From Rotaria macrura (taxonomy: Eukaryota; Rotifera; Eurotatoria; Philodinida; Philodinidae): a stretch of DNA of 64,000 bases. The translations under genes were made by a program, and so were the position numbers. The notes below the pieces were generated by a model. The model was not told the DNA's origin. It saw only the letters and a program-made list of their open reading frames with translations, and did not search any database. Position 1 is the stretch's first letter, and each line of letters begins with the position of its first letter. Positions 14,165 to 26,140 of this stretch are shown one piece after another. Location: the NCBI GenBank assembly GCA_900239685.1, contig OENT01000097.1:124001-188000 (forward strand). Reading direction: 5' to 3'.

Positions 14165-15208
14165 TTATTTGACATATCTTTGATGTATGCCCAAGCGCCG
14201 AATAGGCATCTTTTTCTTCACTTGTGTAGATTGCATCCTTGTGTAAGGGTGCGAGTATAGTTGAAATGAATTCGGTCTACGTTTAGGATCCGGCTGAAGA
14301 CATTTTTTCATACAGTTCAGTAAATGCAAGTCAAACTGTGGTGGAAACGGTATAGGTCTACCTGAAGAAACAGCAGCAAGTTTTGCTTGTCTGTCTAAAA
14401 TTCCGGAATAAGGAGGGCGACCATAAGTCATTTCATAAAGCATGATGCCTGCTGACCATACGTCCGATTTGAAACCAGTCTCATGCCCGAATATTTCTGG
14501 TGCCATGTAATCTAAAAATCGATAAGATGGTAAGAAAAGAGAACAACATCACTAGCAATTTTATTTCTTTAGTTACATACCAAGAGTACCATTGACTGTG
14601 CTCCGCCATACTGTCTGTCGAGGTTTAGAAACGTGAAAGGCAAGGCCGAGATCAATTATCTTCAGAGTATTGTTAACTATTACTATATTTTCGGGCTTGA
14701 TATCGGCATGCACTTCGAAAAAAGAACAACATCAACGATGGTGATGAATGTCAACATATTTCTTCTTATTCTATTACCAATACGAGCTTTTTCAAGATCT
14801 TTCAACATGATGACTATCTGTCTCCAATACCCTCTCCGAATGGAATCATTTAATGGTAATCCCATGAGCTGTTGTCTCAAACTACTCTCTCCTAATTCCA
14901 TGATGAGAAAACCCATACCATCAGCAGGTTTATATTCATAATCCACTACATGTATGAAATGAGGTGACCGCTTAGCCATATGTTTCAAAAGACGCCCTTG
15001 TTTCATGAAATTCTTCACCGGAAGAGATTTTGTGCTACGCGCAAAATAAAAAACTTTAACAGCATATTGTTGAGCAGATTGATCTTCGCATCGGTAGACA
15101 GTAGCTTCAGAACCTTGTCCGATAATATCTAAAATTCGATATCGACGATCATGTACAGTAAATATTGGTTCTAAACGATACTCCAAAGGTGTCAAATATT
15201 TTCCAGCA
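14165..15208 (-). CDS. TTK: TTK/Mps1-like dual-specificity protein kinase, kinase domain (5' exons unresolved)
   Basis: Mps1/TTK kinases act in the spindle assembly checkpoint. Exons: 14778-15208, 14581-14712 and 14165-14511, in continuous phase. Visible motifs in order: glycine loop IIGQGSEATVYR, the VAIK-type lysine in YAVKVF, catalytic loop VHADIKPENIVIV (HAD in place of HRD; human TTK also departs here, with HSD), magnesium loop IIDLGLAF (DLG in place of DFG), activation end GTLDYMAPE, then KSDVWSAGIMLYEMTYGRPP and a C-lobe ending SHPYTRMQST. The SDVW..G..LY.MTYG..P string and the HPY ending are typical of Mps1. The upstream boundary is uncertain: a TTCAG acceptor at 15209 would leave only a 32-nt intron after the nearest donor. 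A later acceptor after residues LTPLE gives a 60-nt intron and joins an open stretch at about 15238-15375. Confidence 0.85.
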
Positions 15209-18200
15209 CTGAATAAAGAAAAAGAAAAACATCAACGTACTCCGTGAGGTAGTAGAAGATGAGTTAGATCCTCCCATATATTAACACGATAAACGCTGAA
15301 ACTTATAAATTGAGGTTTCAATCTTGAGTAATTGAGCAATGTAAATGATAGTCCTTCAGATGCGCCAGATGATGGTTGTTAATGAAAAAGTTTAATAAAA
15401 AATCATTAAGAAAACAACGTCTTATTTCTTAATAAACGTCGTCTTCGATCAGAACACTTTGTAGTTTTGTTTTTCTTTTAATTTACATTTTCGTTCTATT
15501 CGATCACACATGAATGCACATGCGTGTAGTGAGAATCACAAAGACGAAAAAACTAATATTATGATGTTGTGTTTAGTGTGTAGATCAACATACGTAGAAA
15601 TTTATTTGTCGTAACGCTCAGTCCCAATTATTGATCAGCAACTAGAAAAAGATGAAGGTTAACAGTCACGCTTGATATGTCGAGATAGGAAAAACAAGAG
15701 AGGAAAACACACAATTAATTACGATAATCATCTATTCATGATGTTATTCGTCAATCATAGAAGAAATTTATAATCAAATTCATGGCTATGCTTTTGTCTA
15801 AATAAAAATATATTGTGTTTTTTGTTTATATTCCATTATTCATTATGCATCATATCCTAAGCGTAAATTATGAAAATTCAGAAATAATATGAAAGTCTAT
15901 TGAGTATTAAGGCTTAAGAAAATTCGTACTACTACGTAAGAAAACAAACTTGCAAATTCTATGATATGAATCCATTTTCCATGACATATCGTTGATATTA
16001 ATTAAATTATGAACATTGCATTTAGAAGTTTTCACTCTAGCATATTTATTAATTTCATTTCAGTCAGTTTATTTCATTCAGATGCTTTTCACGAGACTAA
16101 GTGTTTATTGTCCGCCTTGCTTTTATCTTTCTATTCTTATTTCATTCGTATGACAACTGTAAAAGTTTAGCAAATACGTATTAAATGACAATGATGTGTA
16201 ATAGTTGAGCACTTACAAGCGTGTCTATTTTCGAGTGCATGTTAGATTTTGGATAAAATTCGAACTCGATTCGAAAACATTTATTCGAATCAAACGAATT
16301 TCATTTTGAGAGAAGTAAATCATAATATTTACAGATTTCTATCTTTTATCAATAAGAAATCTTTGGGTTGCATACCCAAAATTCCTTTAGATTAGTAGTT
16401 GTCAGTAGGAATAAAATATGAAGATATAAGTTCATGTGATTTTTCGTATTTTTACGACAATAAATCAAGTTATCGTGTTACATCAGATTAATCATTTTTT
16501 AAAGACTGAATAAAATAAAAATACTCGTTTGCAATCTTGAAGAAAATTCGTTTTTTCAGTTCTCAACTATACAGATTCGATAATGTTACAAAAACTGATT
16601 CGATTACGCAAAACTAATGTCTTACTGATGTTTCGACTCGTACTATTCTTCCTGTACTACAACTATACTATTGTGAAAAGATTCTTCATACTTATCGTCA
16701 ATCAACAGATTGAAAATATCAAAATTTTTCGATTGTCACTTATTTGCTTAGCATAATTTTCATCAAAGAACTACAAAAATGAAATGGCATATCTTTACAA
16801 TATTAGACTAAAAAATCTGAAGTTTTTTCATGAAATTCTACATTCATGTAGAACAATAGGATGTAAACATTGTCGGAGTTTTAGACAAAAATCAATAAAT
16901 CAATTCCAAGACTTGAGTTATTAAAGCAAAACATAATGGAAAGAATCGAATTCATTTTTATTTTTGAATATTCGAAGTAAAATAGAGGAGAAACTTCCAT
17001 GAGTTCGGTTACTATTCAAAAATAATATATATTATTTCCCTAACTATCAGGAAGGGATGATCGTGTAATTGAACAAATATTGATCTTTGTAATGAAACCA
17101 TCATGAACAAGAACCTATCAAAATGAAAGGAACATTTTTGGCATGCTAGATATGTTTGCAATTATAATCGATATAGATCACTGAGAATCGTAGATATAAT
17201 GAACAAACTCTTCAAATCAATTATTGAATGCTTTAGTAACACAGCATGAATTCATTTTCTCTTGTTACCTATACTTATATCCACAGTTCCAAGTAAGAGA
17301 TACTTATGATTATCAATATCATATTAGCATTACGAGCATCAGTCAACCAAGAAAATGTTTCAATCAACTTATTAATCAAATACAGAAGATTGTTTGAATG
17401 TGAATTCGAGACATGTAAGGAAAAATTTCGAAAACGTCGATGCATAATACATGATACTGTTTCGATTTGAATATTTTTCTTTCTTCGATCTAGTAAATAA
17501 TAGAAATTGAAGCAATTTTCTTGACATTGGAATGTAATTAAATGTGCAATAACTTCATGAAACATAAACATCCGACAATCTATAGGATGGCGAAGATGAA
17601 CAGTCGAGTCTTTAAAAAATAGATGAGACTGATCGAAAGATTGTTTTCTCATTCGGATGGTAAGTAGATGAAGTTGAAATGCGTAGCACATCATTTTGCT
17701 GTCTAATAGCTATAAATTCATAGTCTAGACGTCTCTGCTCTCTGAATAAAACTAAAACAAATGATTATCTAAACACGATTTAGCATTGTTCGAATTACGA
17801 TATGTTTCACTTTCTTTTGTTCATTCGTCAAAGTTCAAAATAAACTACATGATGTGTAGATGGCATGCTCCATCGGTATTGACATATGGACGGTGTATAT
17901 CTTTTTGATCATTGAATTGTGTGTATACAGAGTGTCAGTCAGTCAGTTATACATCTCTGTTTGTATAATAGCCAATAGAAACTGATTCTTTGTTGTTCTA
18001 TAACGGTGATCAATCGATATCACCTGACAGACAAACAAATCTATTCACATACGTAACAGAATGTTCATTTTGTCAAGCTTGTTTTTCTTTCATGTTCCAT
18101 TTGTTCTTCTTCAAGTGTTTCATGTCAGACAGTTCATTTGTTGAGATTATCGATCTCCATTCCGCATGAAGTTCAGTTTTTTTTCTTCTTCTCATTTTCT

Positions 18201-19338
18201 GTTCTTGTTCGCATTGATACAAACAGATGCATTGATTGCCCCGAAAAAAAATATACAGTTTTTATATTATGTCTGAGTCACTATCAACACATCTATTATA
18301 GAATAATTATGTTTTCAGTAGCATAACATGATAGAATATTGATGAACACATTTCGAGACGTTTTTACCTCATCGAACGTGTTGTATAAATATATTTCAAT
18401 GCATATAGCTAGACATTTCTATTGAACGATATTCTTTTTTTCTTATTTGTCTCTATTCTTCTCAATTTGTTGTTTACGGGGTCAATTGGTCAATCATGAA
18501 ATCTTTAAAGTTTGTATGTGATCCATTTAATCATCGTTCGTCCAACATCAATGCACTTATTTCTTGTTTTTCTCTACTCCTTTTTCATCTCTGTTACGAA
18601 CAACTATCGAGCAAATCTTTAATCAAATAACGTATTAGAATCGTATGTAAGTATATATCTATCGACTGTTCAAACCATTTCATATATGGAAGAACATCAT
18701 CATATGCCCGCCTAACGTAAACAGGAAATATCATTATGCTGTATGTAAGAAAAAGTAAAATTCTCATTAGTTAACATTGCATGCGTGACAAGAGAAGTAG
18801 ACAAACATGATAAGGGAGGGTGTGCTCAATGATTTTAACAAATCGAATCCTCATTATAGAAACTTTTAATCAACAAATAACAGAGAGGTTCGTGTTAAAA
18901 CGTTACAGATGTTCATAGACGATAGTTATAATAAGATATAGTAGTCGCCTTTATTTCGTGACAATGTTATTGAATGATAAGACATATCTGTTCAATTTGT
19001 TTAATATGCGCGCGCATACGTATCACTTTTTTTTTTCTCTCGAAAGCTCAATGCATCGATCATATTTCTATGTTAGCTATTCATTTAATTGAGACGGCAG
19101 CCTTGAATTGATAAATCACGTTTTTTTCTTCTTTCTTAAAATCCTGAATATGAATACTATTTTGAATGATCAACATAGATTATAAAATGAGAAATCTGCA
19201 CGTACATGACATTTATCGAACTTTGATCTTATATTTTCTTCGATATTGGCTAGCACACTCTACACATTCTTAATTGCTTGAAGCAACAACGAACAGTAGA
19301 TAGGGAGACAGCGTGAAAAATAACGACGGTTCGAGACA
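15209..19338. other. Intergenic stretch, mostly non-coding
   Basis: Probably holds 5' exons or the promoter of the kinase gene: an open minus-strand stretch at about 15238-15375 ends at a possible GTACGT donor. It also contains one isolated 139-codon minus-strand frame, listed separately. The rest is AT-rich and shows no family I recognise. Confidence 0.45.
17275..17694 (-). CDS. Hypothetical 139-residue open frame, doubtful
   Basis: An ATG-started frame of 139 codons, long for this AT content (my rough estimate is that such a frame arises by chance a fraction of a time per window). It has two Cys-containing hydrophilic segments and a hydrophobic C-terminal stretch (NMILIIISISYLELW). No domain was recognised. 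No convincing splice partners were found on either side, and it stands alone in a 4-kb stretch. It may be a single-exon orphan, a relic, or chance. Confidence 0.25.
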   Translation of the reverse strand: MMCYAFQLHLLTIRMRKQSFDQSHLFFKDSTVHLRHPIDCRMFMFHEVIAHLITFQCQENCFNFYYLLDRRKKNIQIETVSCIMHRRFRNFSLHVSNSHSNNLLYLINKLIETFSWLTDARNANMILIIISISYLELWI

Positions 19339-19581
19339 ATGAACAGAAGAAGAGAAAAAAAAAAGAAAAGAAAGATGCGATGGTTAATTTCATGGGTTGA
19401 TACAGGCGGCGTAGAGAAAAAAAGAAGTAGTCAAACAGTTGTTAGGTATTTGTCGACAATAATGAACCGCCATCGGACAGCTATGATGACAGCAAAAACA
19501 TCTAAAGCAAAAACATACGAGTTTCTCTTAAACAAAAGTGGCAATGGTGTTGAGAAACATTACAGTGAATCAGAAATCGAG
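19339..19581 (+). other. Possible upstream exon of the VANGL gene (5'UTR or N-terminal extension)
   Basis: An 81-codon open stretch from ATG 19339 ends exactly at a consensus donor (GAG|GTGAGT at 19581/19582). It would join in frame to the acceptor just before the VANGL start (TTATAG|ATCATG at 20098/20099), adding a basic N-terminal region (MNRRREKKKKRKMRW and onward). It could equally be untranslated leader that happens to be open. VANGL proteins elsewhere have a short basic or Ser-rich head, so the shorter start at 20102 is the conservative choice. Confidence 0.4.
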
Positions 19582-20101
19582 GTGAGTGATGTTGTTTGCG
19601 TACAGAATCACTTTTTATTGTTCTATGAGACGAAGACTAGCTTTGATCGATTGTAATTAGTAGTATTTATTTGGTGTACGTGAAATTTTTATTCGATACT
19701 AGTATTGAAATCCATGTCACTTCTCAATCGTTTAGTTTTACATGGGATTGATCAAGTCATACAACTAATTATTCCTTGGTAGTTATGAAAAATTTAATAA
19801 AAGAAAGCATATTCTCTTATTCATCGAATCTATTAGTTCATTCTTAGTAACAGTACATTTGTTCTTTCCATGTATTCGTCGTCTTATGTAAACCGATCAT
19901 GCAACATGTCATTCTGTCTCTGACATTGTTTGATTAGGCAGACAAGTATTTGTAATTACTAACATATTGCTATTTTTGATATCTCCATTCCGTATATTTT
20001 CTAATTAGTAATGATAATTATTTTACTCTTGTTTGTGTTTCTTTCTTTAAAACAATTCTCATTCATATATTATTCAGAATATTTATTGATTGTTATAGAT
20101 C

Positions 20102-22788
20102 ATGGATCCAGATACTTATAGTGGTTCCATTAATGCTGCACTTCCATCAACATTACATACCATGAGTAATGAAACACGTTCGTCAACTCGTCGTTATCAA
20201 CATAAAAAACGTCATCATGATGAACTACCATCAACAAGCTCAGTACCACCTACCGTTGCAGCTGATAGTCAAGATGAACGTATAGAAGTAAAGATTCTTC
20301 CACAAGATGATAATTGGGGTGAGACAACAACAATAACATGTAATGGAGGTAATGAAGATACATTAACAAATATTAATGATACAACTTTAAAAATTCATGA
20401 TATTCATCATAACGATCATATTCCAAATCTACCGAAGAAATTACATCGACGAAGACTATCGATTTCTATATCACAATTCATTATTTATTTAATTTGTTTC
20501 ATTGCTTTCATTTCACCAATACTCTTTCTTATATTACCACATATATTAGTAACATCAGATATTATAAATATTCATGATTATTCATCAATATTAACAATTA
20601 TTTTTAAACTTATTTTTTTATTTCTTGGTACATTTCTATTACTTTATAGACGTCGCAATCGAACACATTTACCTTGTATTCATCTGCAGAAGACATGTTG
20701 TATTCTTATTCTGTTGATTCTAATTAGTGTCTATTGGTTTTATTATGTATTTCAATTATTACAACTGAAAACTGATAAATATGAACGAATTCTATCAATG
20801 ACATCGACATATGAAGATTTACTTTTGTTTATATTAATATTATCTGTACTTATCTTAGAAGTTAAATGGTTATATCCGAAATGGATTGTTAAAGTTGTAC
20901 GATCACCTGATGGACAAGTTCGACAATATACGATTGGTATGATGATTTGATATTGTTTTTAGTCTATCTATCGATTAGATTATATCGTTTCTTTTCTCGA
21001 ACATCATAGGATCAATGTCGATACAAGAAGCAAGTGTTTATTTATTAGAACAATACTATAAAGATTTTCCTGTATTTAATCCGTGGTTGGAAAATGCTCA
21101 TCAAACACAAGCAAAACGTCATCGAACATTTTCAGCAAAATCCATGGGATCACATTCGAATTCATCGACGGTTGCTGTTGGTCCTAATGGAAATATTGGA
21201 CGATCAATGCGAGGATTTAATGATAGGTAAATACATTTTGTTCCCTAGGTTGTCACGTAAATCGAATTATTTATTTAAAAAGAAACTTGTTCCTCGTAAT
21301 CGTGATATCTAGAGAAGACGAAGAAGAAGAAAAAAACACGATAGGGCATTATTTAAAATCAATGAACAATGTTAAATACAAATAATGTACTTGATAAAAT
21401 TAAATGAGCATTTTTTTTTGTATCATTTACTTTTATCGATATGACGATGGAAAAGAAAAGTATAGAAGAATGATTGTTAGAATATGGGTTAATGAATAAA
21501 AAAATGACTGAGGACATTGTGTTAATTAGGAAATATATGGATGAAATTTTTTTTCAAAGATACTTTTAATGAATGTCAAAATGGGAATATTTCGTCATTG
21601 ATAAATTTATTTTCTTATGAAGAAATTTTCATTCGTTAATTGTATTTGATCAAACTTGTCTGAGAAAAAAACAATTCAACTTTTTTTTAGTCGAGTTTCA
21701 ATGATTTTGTTTCGACACATTTTTTAGACTAATCTATTTCTATTGTCGTCGATTCATTTATCTCTTGATAGACAGTTTGTAAAAACGAAGGAAAGAATCG
21801 AATGATGTGATTCTTATCTCAATCTGTAATATAACATTTTCATTCTATCAAGTTAGTAGTCTGATTTAAAACTTTGTACGAATGATGTTTTTATTTCGAT
21901 TAGGAAATTACACACGATGATATTTCCTTCATCAGAGGAAGACACTATTTGTCCACTATAATTTTTCTTCGATGGCTATTTCTTTATTTGAAGATTGAAT
22001 AAGTTCTATCAAGAGAAGAATAATTAGTCTGCCATCGCACGAGTGATTTCTATCTTCATTTTAAATAATTTTTTTTTCTCTGATCAATCTTGATACTGAC
22101 CTTTTTTATAGATTCTATGATGAACTTGATTACGAACGTCGTGTACGAAAACGACGTACGAAATTAGTAAGTGCATGTGAAGACGCTTTTACACATGTTA
22201 GAAAATATCTGGATGAAAAAAATGGTTCACACATGCCGATGGATGCTCGAGAAGCAGCTCAAGTAAATAGTGATTTATCTTTCCAAGAAAAAACCAAAAA
22301 CTTGTTGCGTTTCTTTTTTTTTTCAGGCAGTTTTCTCTTCTATGTCACGTTCTCTTCAAAAGTATCTTCGATTAACACGACAACAGCCGTATTTTACGCG
22401 TGAATCGATTATAAAACATTTAGCGACATGTTTGTCTCACGATGTTTCTCCGCAAGCATTTCTTGAACGGTACATTCAAACAGAATCTCAACCATTAGCT
22501 ACACTGTTATTTCCCGTGTTAGCATCCATGACGAATAATCATGAACAATCATGGACACTTGTTTGTGAGCCTCCGTCATCAACAACTGATGAAGAAAAAC
22601 CTAGCAGAATATTTATTAATCAACCAATTTATTCTAATTTGATATTGGTGCTTAAACAACAACATGCTGAACATATTGCTTTGATATGTACATTTCATAA
22701 AATACCAAGAGTTAATTTAATTGAGAAATTGTTTGATTCAAAACAAAATAAATTTGTTTTGAAATTAAATTCAGAAACATCTGTTTAA
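20102..22788 (+). CDS. VANGL: Vang-like planar cell polarity protein (Van Gogh/Strabismus)
   Basis: Core planar-cell-polarity membrane protein that partners Prickle and Dishevelled. Exons: 20102-20936, 21010-21226, 22112-22262 and 22327-22788, phases consistent, 554 residues against about 521 in human VANGL2. The conserved DDNWGETTT motif lies near residues 69-77. Four membrane spans follow at about 123-145, 160-182, 197-217 and 240-257, then VVRSPDGQ.R.Y.IG and SIQEASVYLLEQYYKDFPV. Later come YDELDYERRVRKRRTKLVSA, DAREAAQ, SMSRSLQKYLRLTRQQPYF and QAFLERYI. The protein ends FVLKLNSETSV, whose ETSV is the invariant PDZ-binding C-terminus. A TTATAG acceptor-like site sits 3 nt before the ATG. 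The third intron (21227-22111) is the longest. Nothing looks broken. Confidence 0.97.
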
Positions 22789-23697
22789 CCTTAATGGGAA
22801 TAACAGGATGATACAAGCAGACACAAAAGTCAGATATTTTCTTTTTTGTTTCTTTTACAACGTACATTATGATGATTATTATGTTATTCAAACAATAATC
22901 AAAATATATTCAACTATTGTTGCATTTTCTTTCTCTTGTGTGAATTTGTTTGGTAAATTTTTTCTTACGTTTCTTGTTTTGTTTCTCAATTTTTTTTTCT
23001 CTATATTACAATAATGAAAGTGAAGGAAATATACGCATGTGTAATAAAATAATTCAAGACAAGATAGAATTGATTTTAAATCATCGATAATGTTCATGAA
23101 TACATGTATAAAATAACGATATAGTATCATGCAAAAAAGTGTTATGTTCAACCACAGATTGATCGTGTCGAATATTCATTAAAGTTGTGTTGTTATGATC
23201 AATTGGATCTCTCGCTTTTATCAAACAACACAGAATTCCAGTATTGAATATTACAACTCATTATCATATATACATAGTGATCGAAAGTATCTATGAATCT
23301 TTTAAATTGTCAATAATAATTATGTATCCTTCAGAAATAACACAAATAAATTGATATTGAATCGACAATTGTAGACATAGTTCATACTCAGTTTGATTAA
23401 AATATCGATGTATTGAATTTGAAGAAACTCATGCTATCATGAAGCGATGCAGTATAGATCATCATTTGATTGTAGATCAAATTTCTTCTGTATTGGTACT
23501 GTTATTTGATCCTTGGGCAACTGAACAAAAAACTTTTTTGACGTGGAAAAAGTATGAGTCATATCTAAGACTGTTATATCGTAAAATAATTTCGTATGGA
23601 TATTAAGTTTTTCTTTCCGAAGGATGTTAACACTTTTTACATTTTATTTTAAAATATCATCGAATTTGACTGAGATTTACTATCACTTATTTCTAAC
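22789..23697. other. VANGL 3' flank, AT-rich
   Basis: Holds the VANGL 3'UTR, with AATAAA-type signals shortly after the stop and again near 23042. Reading frames here are short and overlap antisense; none is supported. The 858-bp inverted-repeat element begins at the right edge. Confidence 0.5.
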
Positions 23698-24555
23698 GGA
23701 TGCGCCATAAAGAATGAAGGGTTTAGTATTATTTGCTCATTATTTTTTCTAGTTTTCATTGATTTGATTCTCAACAAAACCTAGTGTAAAAGAATTTAGG
23801 TGAACTACATAACAGCGAAGTTCTAAAACGAAAAACAAATCGTCCGAAAATCTTCAACTTTCAAGCTCAAATCTCGTTTTTTCTAGAATTTACTTTCCAT
23901 GTACTGAGCTACGAAAAAACTATGCTGGCGATGTTAACGAGCATTACATTCTGGACAAGTTTCATGCAGTTGAAATATTTTTTGATCCAAAAATCAGTAA
24001 AAGATTAAAGATAGATTTGTTTCCTTTTTCGAAAAAACTCAACTTTCATGTCATGTTGCTGATGGCTGCACGAATTAGCATGTCATTTAGCAAAACACGG
24101 GTACTTTTTGACGATTGTTTTTTCTTTGAAAGCTAACATACTGAAGTACATTCATTCGAGCCATGCAAAGTTGTTTCCTCGATAGGTTTTGTTGAAAACG
24201 CAAATAAGGCGTTTTGGGGTAGTTTTCAGCAAAATATCGACTTCATGGGCGAAGAGCACTTTCACAGAATTTGTATTCAAAGGTATAGGAAAGGGTATTT
24301 CAAAATACCAGAAAATGTTTTTCTTCGAAGTTTAGACTGCGTGTCAATTGTCGAAACATACTCCAAATGTTAATGCATTTTGAGCTTAAAAGTTGAAGAT
24401 TTTCGGGCGATTTGTTTTTCGTTTAAGAACTTCGCTGTTATGTAGTTCACCATCAAAATTCTTTTACACTAGGTTTTGTTGAGAATCGAATCAATGAAAA
24501 CTAGAAAAAATAATGAGCAAATAATACTAAACCCTTCTTTCTTTATGGCGCACCC
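23698..24555. mobile_element. Non-autonomous DNA element with ~175-bp terminal inverted repeats
   Basis: The left arm (23698-23871) begins GGATGCGCCATAAAGAATGA. The right arm (24378-24555) reads as its reverse complement, beginning GGGTGCGCCATAAAGAAAGA. The two arms stay alignable for about 175 bp with a few mismatches. The middle (about 500 bp) has no reading frame of note, so the element cannot move by itself. No clear target-site duplication is visible: left flank TTTCTAAC, right flank GTAAGTGT. The long arms recall foldback or Mutator-like MITEs; the superfamily is unresolved. Confidence 0.85.
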
Positions 24556-25058
24556 GTAAGTGTCTCTATCTCATTCTGTAACATACATAATCGAAGTATT
24601 TTCTATTGTTTTTATGCATAAAGTATTATTCAAAAACGACTGTACAATTGATTTCAATTAATTATGAATTGTTGTAGAAATTCTACGCCAAAATATTGTA
24701 TTGTTTACCAGCTAGTAGAGATATTAGACGAATTCTAGAATTTCAAGGTTTCTGATAAAAAAAACTATGACTAATTCAAATGGATACTTGCTTGAAATAT
24801 GTCAACGAAAACTTAACTTTTCATCTAACAATACCGAATGATATGCAAAATATAGTTTAAAAGCAACCAGTGAGGTGACTGGTATGATTCGAGCATAGAA
24901 AAATTATGGAAAAACATGTTAAAATAATGAGATCAATCTTAGTATTTATTTTTTTTTAAACATAAACTAAAAAATTGTAAACTTAAAATTGTTTTTCTAT
25001 GTAGTCAAAGTACGTTCTACAAATAACCAAAAACAAAACCAATGCAATTTAGTTACGT
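24556..25058. other. Intergenic stretch before the MsrB gene 3' end
   Basis: AT-rich, with no supported gene. It includes the 3' flank of the YbaY-MsrB gene, whose stop codon overlaps an AATAAA on the minus strand (25057-25062). Confidence 0.5.
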
Positions 25059-26140
25059 TTATTTCACTTCATTCTCATCAGAATAAAATTTTAAAGCGAC
25101 TCCATTGATACAGTAACGCATGTACGTAGGTTGTGGACCATCATCAAATACATGACCCAAATGAGCGGTACACTGAAATAAAAACTCTATAGTTTCAGTA
25201 TTCAATTTTAAATATACGAACTTTTGCACAATGAACTTCTGTTCGAGTCAAACCAAATTTCCGATCAATATTTGTTGCAACATTTCCTTCAATAGCTGCT
25301 TGATAAAATGATGGCCAACCTGTTCCACTATTGTATTTATGTTTTGAACTATATATATATATATATACATATGTACACGAATATACGAATACATTTACAT
25401 AGTTTTATCTTTAACAATAAGAAACTAAGAAATGCTTACCTAAATAAAGTTGAATTGCATACGACACATGTATAAATACCTGATCGTTTATTTGTATATA
25501 ATTCACTTGTGAATGCCTTGAATGAGATTAAAATGTTTATTTGAGTTCAGAATACGCTGATATTTACCTCTTCAGTACCTCCCAATTGTGTAACTTTATA
25601 GGCTAGTAAATCGAGTTTATCAATATTATTGTACCATGAAGCTATTGACGAATAATTAGAGTAGGACTGAATATAAATTTTAAACTTACGAGTTTCAGTA
25701 ACATTGATAATTAAATATTTTGCTTGTTCTTGTTTTCGTTCAGTAACTGGTACATGAAGATCACCAATGTAGAGTAATCTATTTTGACTATTTCGAATTT
25801 TTGCTGAAAGTATATAGGAATTATGTGGACTTATTTTGGATAATGGATATTTGAGTTTGAATCGGAATGTAAATGATTCTAGTGTACTGTGATTATCAAG
25901 TTTTATTCTAGTTCTAGCTATTGATCGAGGTCGATCATCACGTGAAAGATGAAGTTCAATAAGTAAATAAGAATTTTTATCGACAATTGACAAGGTACCA
26001 TTGCCACGTACTTCACCGTGTATCAAAGCATGAGTTAATCGTTTGGTTGGATCGGATATATTTTCTTGTCGTCGGGAAGCAGTCAATTCGCAGAAAAAGA
26101 AGCCAAAAATAATAAATATCGATGCTAGTTGATATTTCAT
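25059..26140 (-). CDS. Secreted YbaY-like domain fused to methionine-R-sulfoxide reductase B
   Basis: MsrB reduces methionine-R-sulfoxide in proteins. Exons: 25568-26140, 25440-25516, 25222-25348 and 25059-25172, phases consistent, 296 residues. Start is ATG 26140; the longer open frame upstream has no ATG. Residues 1-28 form a signal peptide ([20 protein letters not shown]). Residues about 47-150 match the bacterial YbaY lipoprotein fold: [40 protein letters not shown] and [12 protein letters not shown]. Residues about 170-290 are MsrB: GTEEAF, zinc cysteines C208/C211 and C257/C260, [24 protein letters not shown], and catalytic Cys280 in MRYCIN. All key residues are present. The export signal suggests action in the secretory pathway or outside the cell. 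An AT microsatellite lies in the second intron. Confidence 0.93.
25351..25368. repeat. AT microsatellite in an MsrB-gene intron
   Basis: Nine AT units directly upstream of the acceptor of the third coding exon of the YbaY-MsrB gene. Confidence 0.85.

Noticed and set aside
25661-25695. Apparent 23-nt intron (GTAAGT...TTCAG) inside the first exon of the YbaY-MsrB gene
   Set aside because: It is too short for this genome's introns, and its removal would break the frame that leads into MsrB.
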